Shown: piece after piece, positions 1 to 5,889 of the stretch | How the letters are laid out: each line of letters begins with the position of its first letter | Position numbering within the stretch: position 1 is the stretch's first letter | NCBI GenBank assembly: GCA_964421875.1 | Contig: CAYQZD010000172.1 | Span: 1-6,053, forward strand | DNA: 6,053 nt | From: CAYQZD01 sp964421875 | GTDB taxonomy: Bacteria > Electryoneota > Tariuqbacteria > Tariuqbacterales > Tariuqbacteraceae | Direction of reading: 5' to 3' | Notes under the pieces: generated by a model | The model's database searches: none | The model's input: the letters and a program-made list of their open reading frames with translations, nothing else | What the model was told of the DNA's origin: nothing | Made by a program: the position numbers and the translations under genes

Positions 1-163
1 TGTTTATAGACAGTCAAGCAATTATTCTTAATAGAACCAGTTTACCCACACTATTCAGCGAAGAACCAAATATAGAGATTTAAGAAGAGTCTGTTTTTTG
101 AAAGGCTCATACGCGCTTTCGACTCCCTTTAGTCTGCAACGTTTTCGATAATTATTAGTTGGC

Positions 164-183
164 GTCGGGCGCTGAGGCCCGAC
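164..183. repeat. GCTGAG-loop hairpin, copy 1
   Basis: GTCGGGC (164-170) and GCCCGAC (177-183) are perfect complements around the 6-nt loop GCTGAG. No T-tract follows on either strand, so it is not a standard terminator. It has a sister at 234-254. Confidence 0.65.
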
Positions 184-233
184 ACTACGTAAATAGTATA
201 TACAAAAACTGAATTATAAAAGCACATTTCTGC

Positions 234-254
234 CGCAGACGCTGAGGGCCTGCG
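234..254. repeat. GCTGAG-loop hairpin, copy 2
   Basis: CGCAG (234-238) pairs with CTGCG (250-254) around a core holding the same GCTGAG (241-246) as copy 1. The flanks are also similar (CACTACG after copy 1, GCCACG after copy 2). It is probably a diverged copy of the same small repeat. Confidence 0.55.
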
Positions 255-285
255 CCACGACAGAGTATTATAACAGCTTTTACAA

Positions 286-347
286 GGGCGAAGCATTCAA
301 GTTAAAATCATTAAAAATATTACTGTCAAATTAGGAATGCTTCGCCC
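286..347. repeat. 13-bp inverted repeat just past the pstS stop
   Basis: GGGCGAAGCATTC (286-298) and GAATGCTTCGCCC (335-347) are exact complements around a 36-nt AT-rich loop. The arm nearest pstS is 10 nt beyond its stop codon, so a stem could form at the 3' end of the transcript. No U-tract follows on the minus strand, so a 3'-stabilising or repeat-element role is more likely than a canonical terminator. Confidence 0.7.
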
Positions 348-357
348 CTACCGAGTT

Positions 358-1407
358 CTATTCCCACACTGTTTTCCCGCCGGCTTCGACTTCTTTGGTC
401 CAGACTTTTTCCACCAAGTCCACCACATTGTCCGGCATCGGGACATAGTCGAGTTTGAGGGCGGTTTCCTTGCCGTGTTGGTAACACCAGTCGAAGAAAT
501 CGAGCATAGTCCGAGCCCTGTCCTTATCACTCTGTTTCTTGTATATGATAATAAAGGAAGCGCCGGTTATGGGCCAGCTTGATTCACCGGGCTGGTTTAC
601 TAAAACGAGGTAGAATCCGGCGGCGTGTTTCCAGTCAGCGTTAGCGGCTGCGGCCATAAAGTTATCCTTGGTGGGGGCTAGGAATTTTCCGTCCCGATTC
701 TTGAGCAGGGCGTAAGTCAAATTATTCTGCAGCGCGTAGGCGAATTCGACGTATCCTATGCTGCCGTTAATACGCTTGACATAGGAGGCGACGCCTTCGT
801 TACCTTTTCCGCCGACACCTACGGGCCAGGATACGGCTTTATTGGCTCCGACCTGGCTGGCCCAGGTTTTGGATACCGCAGCCAGATATTTGGTGAAAAT
901 CCAGGTGGTGCCGGAACCGTCAGCGCGGTGAACAACAGTGATGTCTTTCTTGGGCAGCTTGATACCGGGATTCAGGGCTGCGATTGCGGTGTCGTTCCAT
1001 TTGGTAATTTTTCCCATGAAGATGTCTGCCAGTGTTTTTGGGTCGATTTTGATTTCACCGGGCTTCATGCCTTTGATATTCACCACCGGCACCACGCCTC
1101 CAATCACCATAGGGAATTGAATCAAGCCGGATTTTTCGAGTTCTTCGGCTTTCATCGGGGCGTCCGAAGCTCCGAAATCGACGGTTCCCGCTTTAATCTG
1201 TCGGATTCCGCCTCCGGAGCCGATGGATTGGTAATTGAGGCGCACGCCTGTGATTTGATTGTACTTGTAAGCCCATTGCGAGTATAAGGGATAGGGGAAG
1301 CTTGCGCCTGCTCCATCTACCACTTTAACGGTTTGAGCGTTCGCGATGGCGACGATTCCCGCGATTAAGACAGAAATCAGCAGGAAAGTAAGTATAGTCT
1401 TTTTCAT
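358..1407 (-). CDS. pstS: Periplasmic phosphate-binding protein PstS
   Basis: Substrate-binding protein of the high-affinity phosphate ABC importer; it captures inorganic phosphate in the periplasm and hands it to PstCA-PstB. I take the ATG at 1405-1407 (349 aa) because a GGAG Shine-Dalgarno sits 6 nt before it. An in-frame ATG 12 nt further up overlaps that site and has none of its own. Residues 1-24 form a signal peptide (MKKT, hydrophobic core, ANA|Q) with no lipobox. Ligand-binding signatures are visible: GAGASFP at 32-38 (Ser where E. coli PstS has Thr), IGSGGGI at 62-68, ASDAPM at 80-85 with D82, and RADGSGTT at 161-168, matching the E. coli Arg135/Ser139-Gly140-Thr141 loop in spacing. 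The length is normal for the family. It follows the porin with 148 nt between them and no convincing promoter or terminator, so co-transcription with the porin is likely. No pstCAB or phoU gene follows within the 357 nt left in the window. Confidence 0.96.
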   Translation of the reverse strand: MKKTILTFLLISVLIAGIVAIANAQTVKVVDGAGASFPYPLYSQWAYKYNQITGVRLNYQSIGSGGGIRQIKAGTVDFGASDAPMKAEELEKSGLIQFPMVIGGVVPVVNIKGMKPGEIKIDPKTLADIFMGKITKWNDTAIAALNPGIKLPKKDITVVHRADGSGTTWIFTKYLAAVSKTWASQVGANKAVSWPVGVGGKGNEGVASYVKRINGSIGYVEFAYALQNNLTYALLKNRDGKFLAPTKDNFMAAAANADWKHAAGFYLVLVNQPGESSWPITGASFIIIYKKQSDKDRARTMLDFFDWCYQHGKETALKLDYVPMPDNVVDLVEKVWTKEVEAGGKTVWE

Positions 1408-1413
1408 TATTGT

Positions 1414-1417
1414 CTCC
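1414..1417 (-). promoter_or_regulatory. Ribosome binding site deciding the pstS start
   Basis: GGAG on the minus strand, 6 nt before the ATG at 1405-1407. It overlaps the upstream in-frame ATG at 1417-1419, which has no purine-rich site of its own. This favours the shorter protein beginning MKKTILTF. Confidence 0.75.
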
Positions 1418-1429
1418 ATGTAATTTTAT

Positions 1430-1521
1430 TTCGCCCATAACAAAGGGAAGGGTCTCGTCTTGTTTTTCAGATTAAAATTAGGAGGAGATTCTTCGCTCCT
1501 CATCGGCTGGCTCAGAATGAC
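1430..1521. repeat. Composite palindromic repeat between porin and pstS
   Basis: One arm at 1430-1456 ends in GAAGGGTCTC. A 28-nt spacer follows, then the second arm at 1485-1521 begins GAGATTCTTC and ends CTCAGAATGAC. The first arm matches 22 of 27 bases of the equivalent arm at 2693-2719, and the second shares both ends with the arm at 2747-2773 but has 10 extra bases in the middle. It lies in the porin-pstS gap and ends 12 nt before the pstS ribosome binding site. It belongs to an interspersed family resembling GTCATTCTGAG...GAAGAATCTC repeats seen in many bacterial genomes (recollection, not searched). It could form hairpins in the porin-pstS mRNA. Confidence 0.75.
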
Positions 1522-1555
1522 AACAGTTATAATGTTCACTAAATTGACCTGATTA

Positions 1556-2641
1556 TTAATAATGAATTTGAAATGTGAGTTGAATTCGGTCGTCATCGCT
1601 GGCTCCGGGGGCTTGGTAAGTTACGTGGTCATAGTCGAGGAGCAGGATATTGTGATGACCGAAATCGTATCCGACTCCGCCGATGACTCGGTTATATTCG
1701 TTGTCGGAGGCGTCGGTGTTGGGATCGAAGTAATCCAGCCGGCCGATAATCCTCCAGTTTGGTCCCAGTTTGCCTTCGGCGAAGAGGGAATAGCCGCGGT
1801 AATCGGCGTCTTCGGACCATCCGCCGGATTTATTGCCGTGTCCCGCCACATATTGCCCGGTGAACGTCAGATACCGGTGTTCGTAGGAGAGCATTGCGGC
1901 GGTGGTTTGCCAATCGTTGGTGGCGTCGACTGTTCCGGACTGGTTTCCTTCGCCCATTATTGTCAATCCGGAAACTTGCAGGCCCGGGACAACATCGGGC
2001 AGGGGGCGGATTGTGAGCCTGGCTTGAGCGGTTTTATCCAGGTTGCTCTCTTGGGCGTGATAGCCTCCGCCGTTATACATACCGACCGCAAAGCTTCCGT
2101 AGCGGCCCGGGTATTTGTTGTTCACCCGCTTCCGGTAGTCTTTGTCCATATCTCCGGCGAGGTAACCGAGGAAGATGAATCCGAAGTCGCCGGAATTGAA
2201 AATTCCCACCCGCTCCATAAACATAGTATCCTGCATCCGGTAATAATTTATATGCTCTTCGAAGTCGAGCCAGGGGGTATGGACCAAACCGAATTCCATA
2301 TGCGGTTTGGTGACAAAGGCAAATTCGGGGAATTTAATGTCGGCGTAAAGGTATTTGATTCTGACTTTCATATCGCCGGTATTGTCCTGGTGGGCGTCCA
2401 TTGTAATGCGTGAGGCGAGGAAATCGTTGATTCCTTTTTTCACGGTGAGGTATCCGCGCTTAACGGCGAATTTACTGAAATCGGCGCCGGATTTCTCCCC
2501 CGATTGATATGAAAGGTAATACAGTCCGCTGACGGTGAGGCTGCGAATGCCTTCAGGCAAATCGGAATCTTGACCGCTGCCGGCTAATACTGAAGTCGTA
2601 AAAGTGAGAAATACTGCCATAAAAACTACTGATGATTTCAT
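1556..2641 (-). CDS. Outer-membrane porin, OprO/OprP phosphate-selective porin family
   Basis: A predicted outer-membrane beta-barrel of 361 aa. Residues 1-20 are a signal peptide (hydrophobic core, VLA|G). The mature protein alternates short amphipathic strands with Gly/Asn/Asp-rich turns and ends in an aromatic-rich strand, LTFQIHY, with a C-terminal Tyr as expected of barrel proteins. Family-like stretches include RGYLTVKKGINDFLASRITMD at about 62-82 (given here as a region), EFGLVHTPWLDFEEH near 116-130, MYNGGGYH at 188-195 and GRLDYFDPN at 300-308. The start is fixed by an in-frame TAG a few codons upstream; no clear Shine-Dalgarno is visible. The family includes the anion/phosphate channels OprP and OprO (about 420-440 aa), so this is shorter, and phosphate selectivity cannot be read from the sequence. 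Its position between phoR and pstS, behind a Pho-box-like promoter, supports a phosphate-uptake role by inference. Confidence 0.85.
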   Translation of the reverse strand: MKSSVVFMAVFLTFTTSVLAGSGQDSDLPEGIRSLTVSGLYYLSYQSGEKSGADFSKFAVKRGYLTVKKGINDFLASRITMDAHQDNTGDMKVRIKYLYADIKFPEFAFVTKPHMEFGLVHTPWLDFEEHINYYRMQDTMFMERVGIFNSGDFGFIFLGYLAGDMDKDYRKRVNNKYPGRYGSFAVGMYNGGGYHAQESNLDKTAQARLTIRPLPDVVPGLQVSGLTIMGEGNQSGTVDATNDWQTTAAMLSYEHRYLTFTGQYVAGHGNKSGGWSEDADYRGYSLFAEGKLGPNWRIIGRLDYFDPNTDASDNEYNRVIGGVGYDFGHHNILLLDYDHVTYQAPGASDDDRIQLTFQIHY

Positions 2642-2669
2642 AGGATTTTGCTAATTTAATGATGGAAGT

Positions 2670-2802
2670 TCTTGCAAAAGTCTTTCGGAAGTGTCACCCT
2701 GAACAAAGTGAAGGGTCTCAATTTTTTCTAACATCATAATAAACAAGAGATTCTTCACTGCGTTCAGAATGACAAATTAATAAATTCCAGACTTTTGCAA
2801 GA
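2670..2802. repeat. 133-bp nested palindromic element (MITE-like) in the porin leader
   Basis: The outer arms are a perfect 14-bp inverted repeat: TCTTGCAAAAGTCT at 2670-2683 and its exact complement at 2789-2802. Inside lie two 27-nt arms, 2693-2719 (GTCACCC...GGGTCTC) and 2747-2773 (GAGATTC...GAATGAC), complementary at 21 of 27 positions around a 27-nt AT-rich spacer. Each inner arm also folds on itself (ACCCT with AGGGT; ATTCT with AGAAT). There is no ORF inside, so any mobilisation would be non-autonomous. It lies 28 nt upstream of the porin start codon. Confidence 0.8.
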
Positions 2803-2855
2803 GGCTCGATAGTTATTTCACAAATGCTCAGGTTTAATTAACGGTGAATTCTGTT

Positions 2856-2870
2856 CCATTTTTTTAATGG
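2856..2870 (-). other. Small hairpin near the predicted 5' end of the porin mRNA
   Basis: CCATT (2856-2860) and AATGG (2866-2870) pair around five T residues (A residues in the RNA). It would start about 5 nt into the transcript predicted from the TATAAT at 2882-2887, where a stem could protect the mRNA 5' end. It may be chance in AT-rich DNA. Confidence 0.3.
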
Positions 2871-2881
2871 CAGTATAATTT

Positions 2882-2935
2882 ATTATATCTATGTTAATTA
2901 AATATGAATGAATTGTTAGGATTGTGTTAAGATGC
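2882..2935 (-). promoter_or_regulatory. Candidate PhoB-dependent promoter for porin-pstS
   Basis: Read on the minus strand, four hexamers recur at an exact 11-bp period: TTAACA (2930-2925), CTAACA (2919-2914), TTCATA (2908-2903) and TTAACA (2897-2892). Four bases later comes a perfect TATAAT (2887-2882). PhoB/PhoP regulators bind 11-bp direct repeats; the Bacillus PhoP consensus, as I recall it, is TT(A/C/T)A(C/T)A with about 5-bp spacers, and three of these hexamers match fully and one at five of six positions. The units would cover about -17 to -60 of a start near 2874, the usual position for this class of activator. Inference from pattern only. Confidence 0.6.
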
Positions 2936-3001
2936 GCCGTACGGATTATTCATAGCACGCAGGGGGATTCTCATTGGCAGGGAAACCATTCAGTCATAGT
3001 T

Positions 3002-4774
3002 TTAATCGATTTTGGGCAGGTAAATCCTTAAGACAGCCCCCTGTCCGATGCGGCTCTCAGCTTCGACTCTCCCATTATGGGCGAGGACTATATGCTTGAC
3101 AATTGAAAGCCCCAGTCCGGCGCCTCCGGTTTTTCGGTTTCGGTCGGATTCTACGCGGTAGAAGCGCTCGAAAATTCGCTCGAGGTGCTCCACTTCGATT
3201 CCCCATCCGAAATCTTGCACATATATTGCGATTTCCTCTTTCTTCACTTCCGTCCCAATCTTGATTTCACTCTCCGGTTCGCTGAATTTCACCGCATTGT
3301 CGATGAGGTTCACAATAGCCTGTTCGAGCAGCGGGGGGTTAATTTTTGCTTTGAGTTCCCCTGGAGTATCCATTATAAGTCGAACATTTTTATCCATCAA
3401 CACCTTTTTGCAGCTTTCCGCCGCAGCGGATAACACCGCCGTCACATCTCCGACTTCAAGTTTGATCGATTTGGTTTCCACATCCCTTTCGATTTTAGAG
3501 AGACTCAGCAGGCTTTGGGTCATTTCCGTCAGCCGGTCAATGTGCTGACAGGTAATTTTCAGGAATTTCGCCGCCGATTCCGGGTCTTCAACCGCTCCGT
3601 CGAGCAATGTCTCCACAAACCCTTTGATGGCGGTTATGGGGGTTCTTAGTTCATGTGAGACGTTAGCGACAAACTCGCTTCTCATTTTCTCCATTTTTTT
3701 AATGGAGGTAATATCGTGTAGTACGATAAGCGCGCCGACATCGCTGCCTTGAGCGTCTCGAAGTTTATTCCCGTGCGCTTGGAGGTAAAGCATACCATTC
3801 TTCATCACGATTTCCCGCTCCAGACTTTCAGGTTCTTTCAGGACTTCGATGACAAACTCGCGCAGGTCGGGATTTCTTACAGTCTCCTGCAGCAATCTTC
3901 CCATGGAATCACTCTTGTCAATTTCTAAGATGTCAGCGGCGGCCTGGTTAAGACTGAGCAGGCGCGCTTCCAAATCGAAGCTGAGCACTCCTTCAGCCAT
4001 AGCGGCGAGGACGCTGTCCAGTTCGTTTCGCTGCCTGGTGACGGTTTCGATTCGGAGGCTAAGCTGTGAAGCCATTTGGTTAAGCGCATCAGCCAGGCTT
4101 GCCAGCTCTGTAATGTTTGATATGGGGACTTTATTGTCGAAGCTGCCCAGTGCAAAACTCTCAGCGCCGCGCCTCATTTCTTCCACCCTTGAGGCGATAC
4201 CGCGCGATATTTTATAACTGACAACCACCGCCAACACCGCGATAATGAGACCTGCTACAATAGTCCACAGATATACTTCGCGCAAAGCATGGCCAATGTC
4301 AGCGATAGCCACAGAAACTCTGACTGTCCCTACCATTTCACCTTCCTGCACCAGGGGGATGGCATAGTAGAGCATCAGTTTATCCAGCGTGGGGCTCATT
4401 CGAGTCGATATTCCCTCTCCTTGGGCGATTGCGTTCTTTATTTCCGGTCGGTCAGCATGGTTTTCCATATTCTGGGGATTTTCATGCGAATCCCCCAACA
4501 CCATTCCGGAACGGTGGATAAAGGTAATCCTGGATTTTGAGACTTCTCCTAAGACTTTGCAGACAGAATCCAGTTGGGAACAGTATTCCGGTTGGAAATC
4601 GACCGCAATCTGCCGCATCACCAATCCGGCAATGGCTTCAAGGTCAAGCGAGGCGCGCGCCAGATAGGAGCTGCGCACCTTGAGCGCTGTGAGCAGACCT
4701 ATCAGCATAATCGCAGCCAGTATGACAGCGACATAGGTTAAGAAGAGTGTGCGATGGAGGCTTTTTCGTTTCAT
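3002..4774 (-). CDS. phoR: Phosphate-regulon sensor histidine kinase PhoR
   Basis: Membrane sensor kinase that phosphorylates PhoB when phosphate is scarce. Domains in order: TM1 about 10-31; extracytoplasmic sensor domain about 32-167, with the PhoR-type stretch around 80-140 (RITFI, MENHADRPEI, STRMSPTL, LYYAIPL); TM2 about 168-188; HAMP about 189-242; PAS about 250-355; HisKA with NVSHELRTP (catalytic H374); HATPase with N-box N489/N493, G1 box DFGWG (521-525), F-box RIFERFYR (533-540) and G2 box GGAGLGL (550-556). All key residues are present, so it should be active. At 590 aa it is Bacillus-like in architecture; E. coli PhoR (431 aa) lacks the large outer domain. The ATG is the first start after an in-frame TGA about 30 nt upstream; no Shine-Dalgarno is seen. 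The outer domain carries C65 and C72. It lies 274 nt after phoB, an unusually wide gap for this pair. Confidence 0.95.
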   Translation of the reverse strand: MKRKSLHRTLFLTYVAVILAAIMLIGLLTALKVRSSYLARASLDLEAIAGLVMRQIAVDFQPEYCSQLDSVCKVLGEVSKSRITFIHRSGMVLGDSHENPQNMENHADRPEIKNAIAQGEGISTRMSPTLDKLMLYYAIPLVQEGEMVGTVRVSVAIADIGHALREVYLWTIVAGLIIAVLAVVVSYKISRGIASRVEEMRRGAESFALGSFDNKVPISNITELASLADALNQMASQLSLRIETVTRQRNELDSVLAAMAEGVLSFDLEARLLSLNQAAADILEIDKSDSMGRLLQETVRNPDLREFVIEVLKEPESLEREIVMKNGMLYLQAHGNKLRDAQGSDVGALIVLHDITSIKKMEKMRSEFVANVSHELRTPITAIKGFVETLLDGAVEDPESAAKFLKITCQHIDRLTEMTQSLLSLSKIERDVETKSIKLEVGDVTAVLSAAAESCKKVLMDKNVRLIMDTPGELKAKINPPLLEQAIVNLIDNAVKFSEPESEIKIGTEVKKEEIAIYVQDFGWGIEVEHLERIFERFYRVESDRNRKTGGAGLGLSIVKHIVLAHNGRVEAESRIGQGAVLRIYLPKID

Positions 4775-4862
4775 AGCGTTTAAATAATGATTATCTTGTA
4801 TAATTCACATTAATCGATACGTATTTATTAACCTGAATTATTCATAACTTAATTAAAATAGA

Positions 4863-4889
4863 CAGGATTAACAAGATTTACAGGATTCT
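4863..4889. repeat. Triplet of 9-bp tandem units, CAGGATT type
   Basis: Three consecutive 9-mers: CAGGATTAA, CAAGATTTA and CAGGATTCT. The first and third share CAGGATT; the middle differs by one base in that core. Short 'acaggattaacaggat' tracts of this kind recur between genes in many bacterial genomes (recollection). The 9-bp period is not that of a PhoB site, although the minus strand reads CTGTAAATC/TTGTTAATC. Confidence 0.6.
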
Positions 4890-4940
4890 AATTTAAAAAT
4901 AAATTTCTGTAACACTTAACCGATTTGAAACGTAAATATC

Positions 4941-4998
4941 ATCAGCCGTACGGCTGATCCCTCTCTTTCGAAAAGTATTCCGGCAGCATCGGAATGAC
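4941..4998. repeat. 18-bp perfect palindrome plus single palindrome-family arm
   Basis: ATCAGCCGTACGGCTGAT at 4941-4958 is its own reverse complement over all 18 bases. Nearby, ATTCCG (4977-4982) pairs with CGGAAT (4990-4995) around 7 nt, and the segment ends in GAATGAC. On the minus strand it begins GTCATTCCGA, like the other interspersed arms in the window. It looks like a half element or a diverged copy. Confidence 0.6.
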
Positions 4999-5048
4999 TA
5001 TCTTGGGTAGTGAACAAAGAACTAAGTAATTACATCGATACGAATAGA

Positions 5049-5756
5049 TCACACAGCTTTATCAGAGAAGCGATATCCGACACCTCTCACCGTGTCAATT
5101 TCTTTTCCGTATTTTCCCAGTTTCTTTCTCAAGGAGACGATATGAACATCCACCGACCTGTCGGTTACGGGGTAGTCCTCCCCTCTGGCGGCATCGACAA
5201 TCTGCGCCCGGCTGAAAACCCAGCCAGGTTTTCCGGCAAGCAGCCAGAGGATATTGAATTCGGTGGCTGTCAAATCCACTCTTTTCTCCTCAACAAGAAC
5301 TTCTCTGCGCTCCGCGCTGATTTGAAGGTCATGGAAACGGAGGACAGTTTTTTCTTTTTCTGTTAGTTCGGTTTTGCGTCTGCGGAGCAGCGCTTTTACT
5401 CTGGCGATGAGCACTTTGGGGCTGAATGGTTTGACCATATAGTCTTCGGCGCCCAGTTCGAGTCCGATGACGATGTCTGACTCTTCACCCTTAGCGGTCA
5501 ACATCAGCAGGGGGATTTCTTTAGTCGCGGGATCGTTTTTCAATAATTTGCAGACTTCCAATCCATCCATTCCAGGGAGCATAAGGTCGAGTATGATGAG
5601 GTCGGGCGACTCTTTTCGGGCGAGCTTCACCGCTTCTTCGCCGGAGGAGGCTGGAATTACACCGTATCCCTCTTTATCGAGGTTATACTTAATCAACTCC
5701 TGAATGTCTTCCTCGTCATCTACCGCCAGTATGCTTGCTTTCATTACTGAATTCAA
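5049..5756 (-). CDS. phoB: Phosphate-regulon response regulator PhoB (OmpR/PhoB family)
   Basis: DNA-binding response regulator of 235 aa, the usual length; PhoR phosphorylates it and it then binds Pho boxes as a dimer. The receiver domain (about 5-125) has the acidic pair D13/D14, phospho-acceptor D57 in LIILDLMLPGMDG, T87 and K109 in MVKPFSP. The C-terminal winged helix (about 137-232) has the TATEFNIL segment, the recognition helix RSVDVHIVSLRKKLGK (200-215) and the VRGVGYRF wing (223-230). The start is either TTG at 5754-5756, supported by AAGGA 6 nt upstream, or ATG at 5742-5744, which gives the more family-typical N-terminus MKASILAVDDE but has no suitably spaced site. Adjacent phoR, a PstS and a porin make the Pho assignment secure against other OmpR-type regulators. 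A weak Pho-box-like repeat upstream suggests possible autoregulation. Confidence 0.95.
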   Translation of the reverse strand: MNSVMKASILAVDDEEDIQELIKYNLDKEGYGVIPASSGEEAVKLARKESPDLIILDLMLPGMDGLEVCKLLKNDPATKEIPLLMLTAKGEESDIVIGLELGAEDYMVKPFSPKVLIARVKALLRRRKTELTEKEKTVLRFHDLQISAERREVLVEEKRVDLTATEFNILWLLAGKPGWVFSRAQIVDAARGEDYPVTDRSVDVHIVSLRKKLGKYGKEIDTVRGVGYRFSDKAV

Positions 5757-5762
5757 CGGATT

Positions 5763-5767
5763 TCCTT
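5763..5767 (-). promoter_or_regulatory. Ribosome binding site favouring a TTG start for phoB
   Basis: AAGGA on the minus strand lies 6 nt from the TTG at 5754-5756 but 18 nt from the ATG at 5742-5744. The spacing fits only the TTG. Confidence 0.55.
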
Positions 5768-5889
5768 AACTCTACAAATTCATTGAGTGGATCATCTTTA
5801 CTATGGAAATGTACAAAACAATTTACCAAAATCAAGATACAACGCTAAGGAATATTATCGTCATTTGAAACTCCTGTAACTTTTTATTA

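Larger units (their letters stand above)
1..357. other. Non-coding stretch downstream of pstS
   Basis: No gene is supported. AT-rich sequence at 1-160 shows nothing recognisable; then come two GCTGAG-loop hairpins (164-183 and 234-254) and a 13-bp inverted repeat (286-347). The pstCAB-phoU genes that often follow pstS are absent here, although they could lie beyond the window edge. Confidence 0.6.
2642..3001. other. 360-nt gap between phoR and porin: promoter plus repeat
   Basis: No coding sequence is evident. In transcription order it holds the end of the phoR transcript without a recognisable intrinsic terminator, a CCGTACGG palindrome (2937-2944), the phased Pho-box-like units and TATAAT (2882-2935), a small CCATT/AATGG hairpin (2856-2870) and a 133-bp nested palindrome (2670-2802). 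If the predicted start site near 2874 is right, the porin mRNA has a leader of about 230 nt. Confidence 0.6.
4775..5048. other. Repeat-bearing gap between phoB and phoR
   Basis: These 274 nt have no ORF of note. They contain a 9-mer triplet (4863-4889), a perfect 18-bp palindrome (4941-4958) and one arm of the interspersed palindrome family (4977-4998). I see no intrinsic terminator after phoB. AT-rich DNA just before phoR could hold a promoter (for example GATAAT shortly before the start), but no convincing -35 element pairs with it. Confidence 0.5.

Noticed and set aside
88..110. Degraded copy of the TTTTGCAAGAGGCTC motif from 2793-2807
   Set aside because: TTTTTTGAAAGGCTC is similar, but the match is short and AT-rich, so it cannot be separated from chance.
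164..183. Rho-independent terminator for pstS
   Set aside because: The stem is good but no T-tract follows on the minus strand, and a sister copy nearby indicates a repeat.
928..1287. A 119-codon plus-strand open frame opposite pstS
   Set aside because: It is antisense to well-conserved PstS sequence, with no ribosome binding site or domain. It is a shadow of the real gene.
1522..1555. Pho box directly upstream of pstS (TGTTCACTAAA then TTGACCTGATT on the plus strand)
   Set aside because: The two 11-mers share too few bases, and no -10 element sits at a sensible distance.
1562..2413. A 283-codon open frame on the plus strand
   Set aside because: It lies antisense inside the porin gene, has a low-complexity Val/Gly-rich translation with no recognisable domain, and the porin on the other strand has clear signal peptide and barrel features. 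It is a shadow frame.
4863..4889. Pho box upstream of phoR (minus strand CTGTAAATC, TTGTTAATC, CCTGTC)
   Set aside because: The units look like CTGT half-sites, but the period is 9 bp, not 11, and the sequence matches a common dispersed repeat.
5010..5366. A 118-codon plus-strand open frame starting in the phoB-phoR gap
   Set aside because: Most of it is antisense to the DNA-binding domain of phoB and the product resembles nothing I know.
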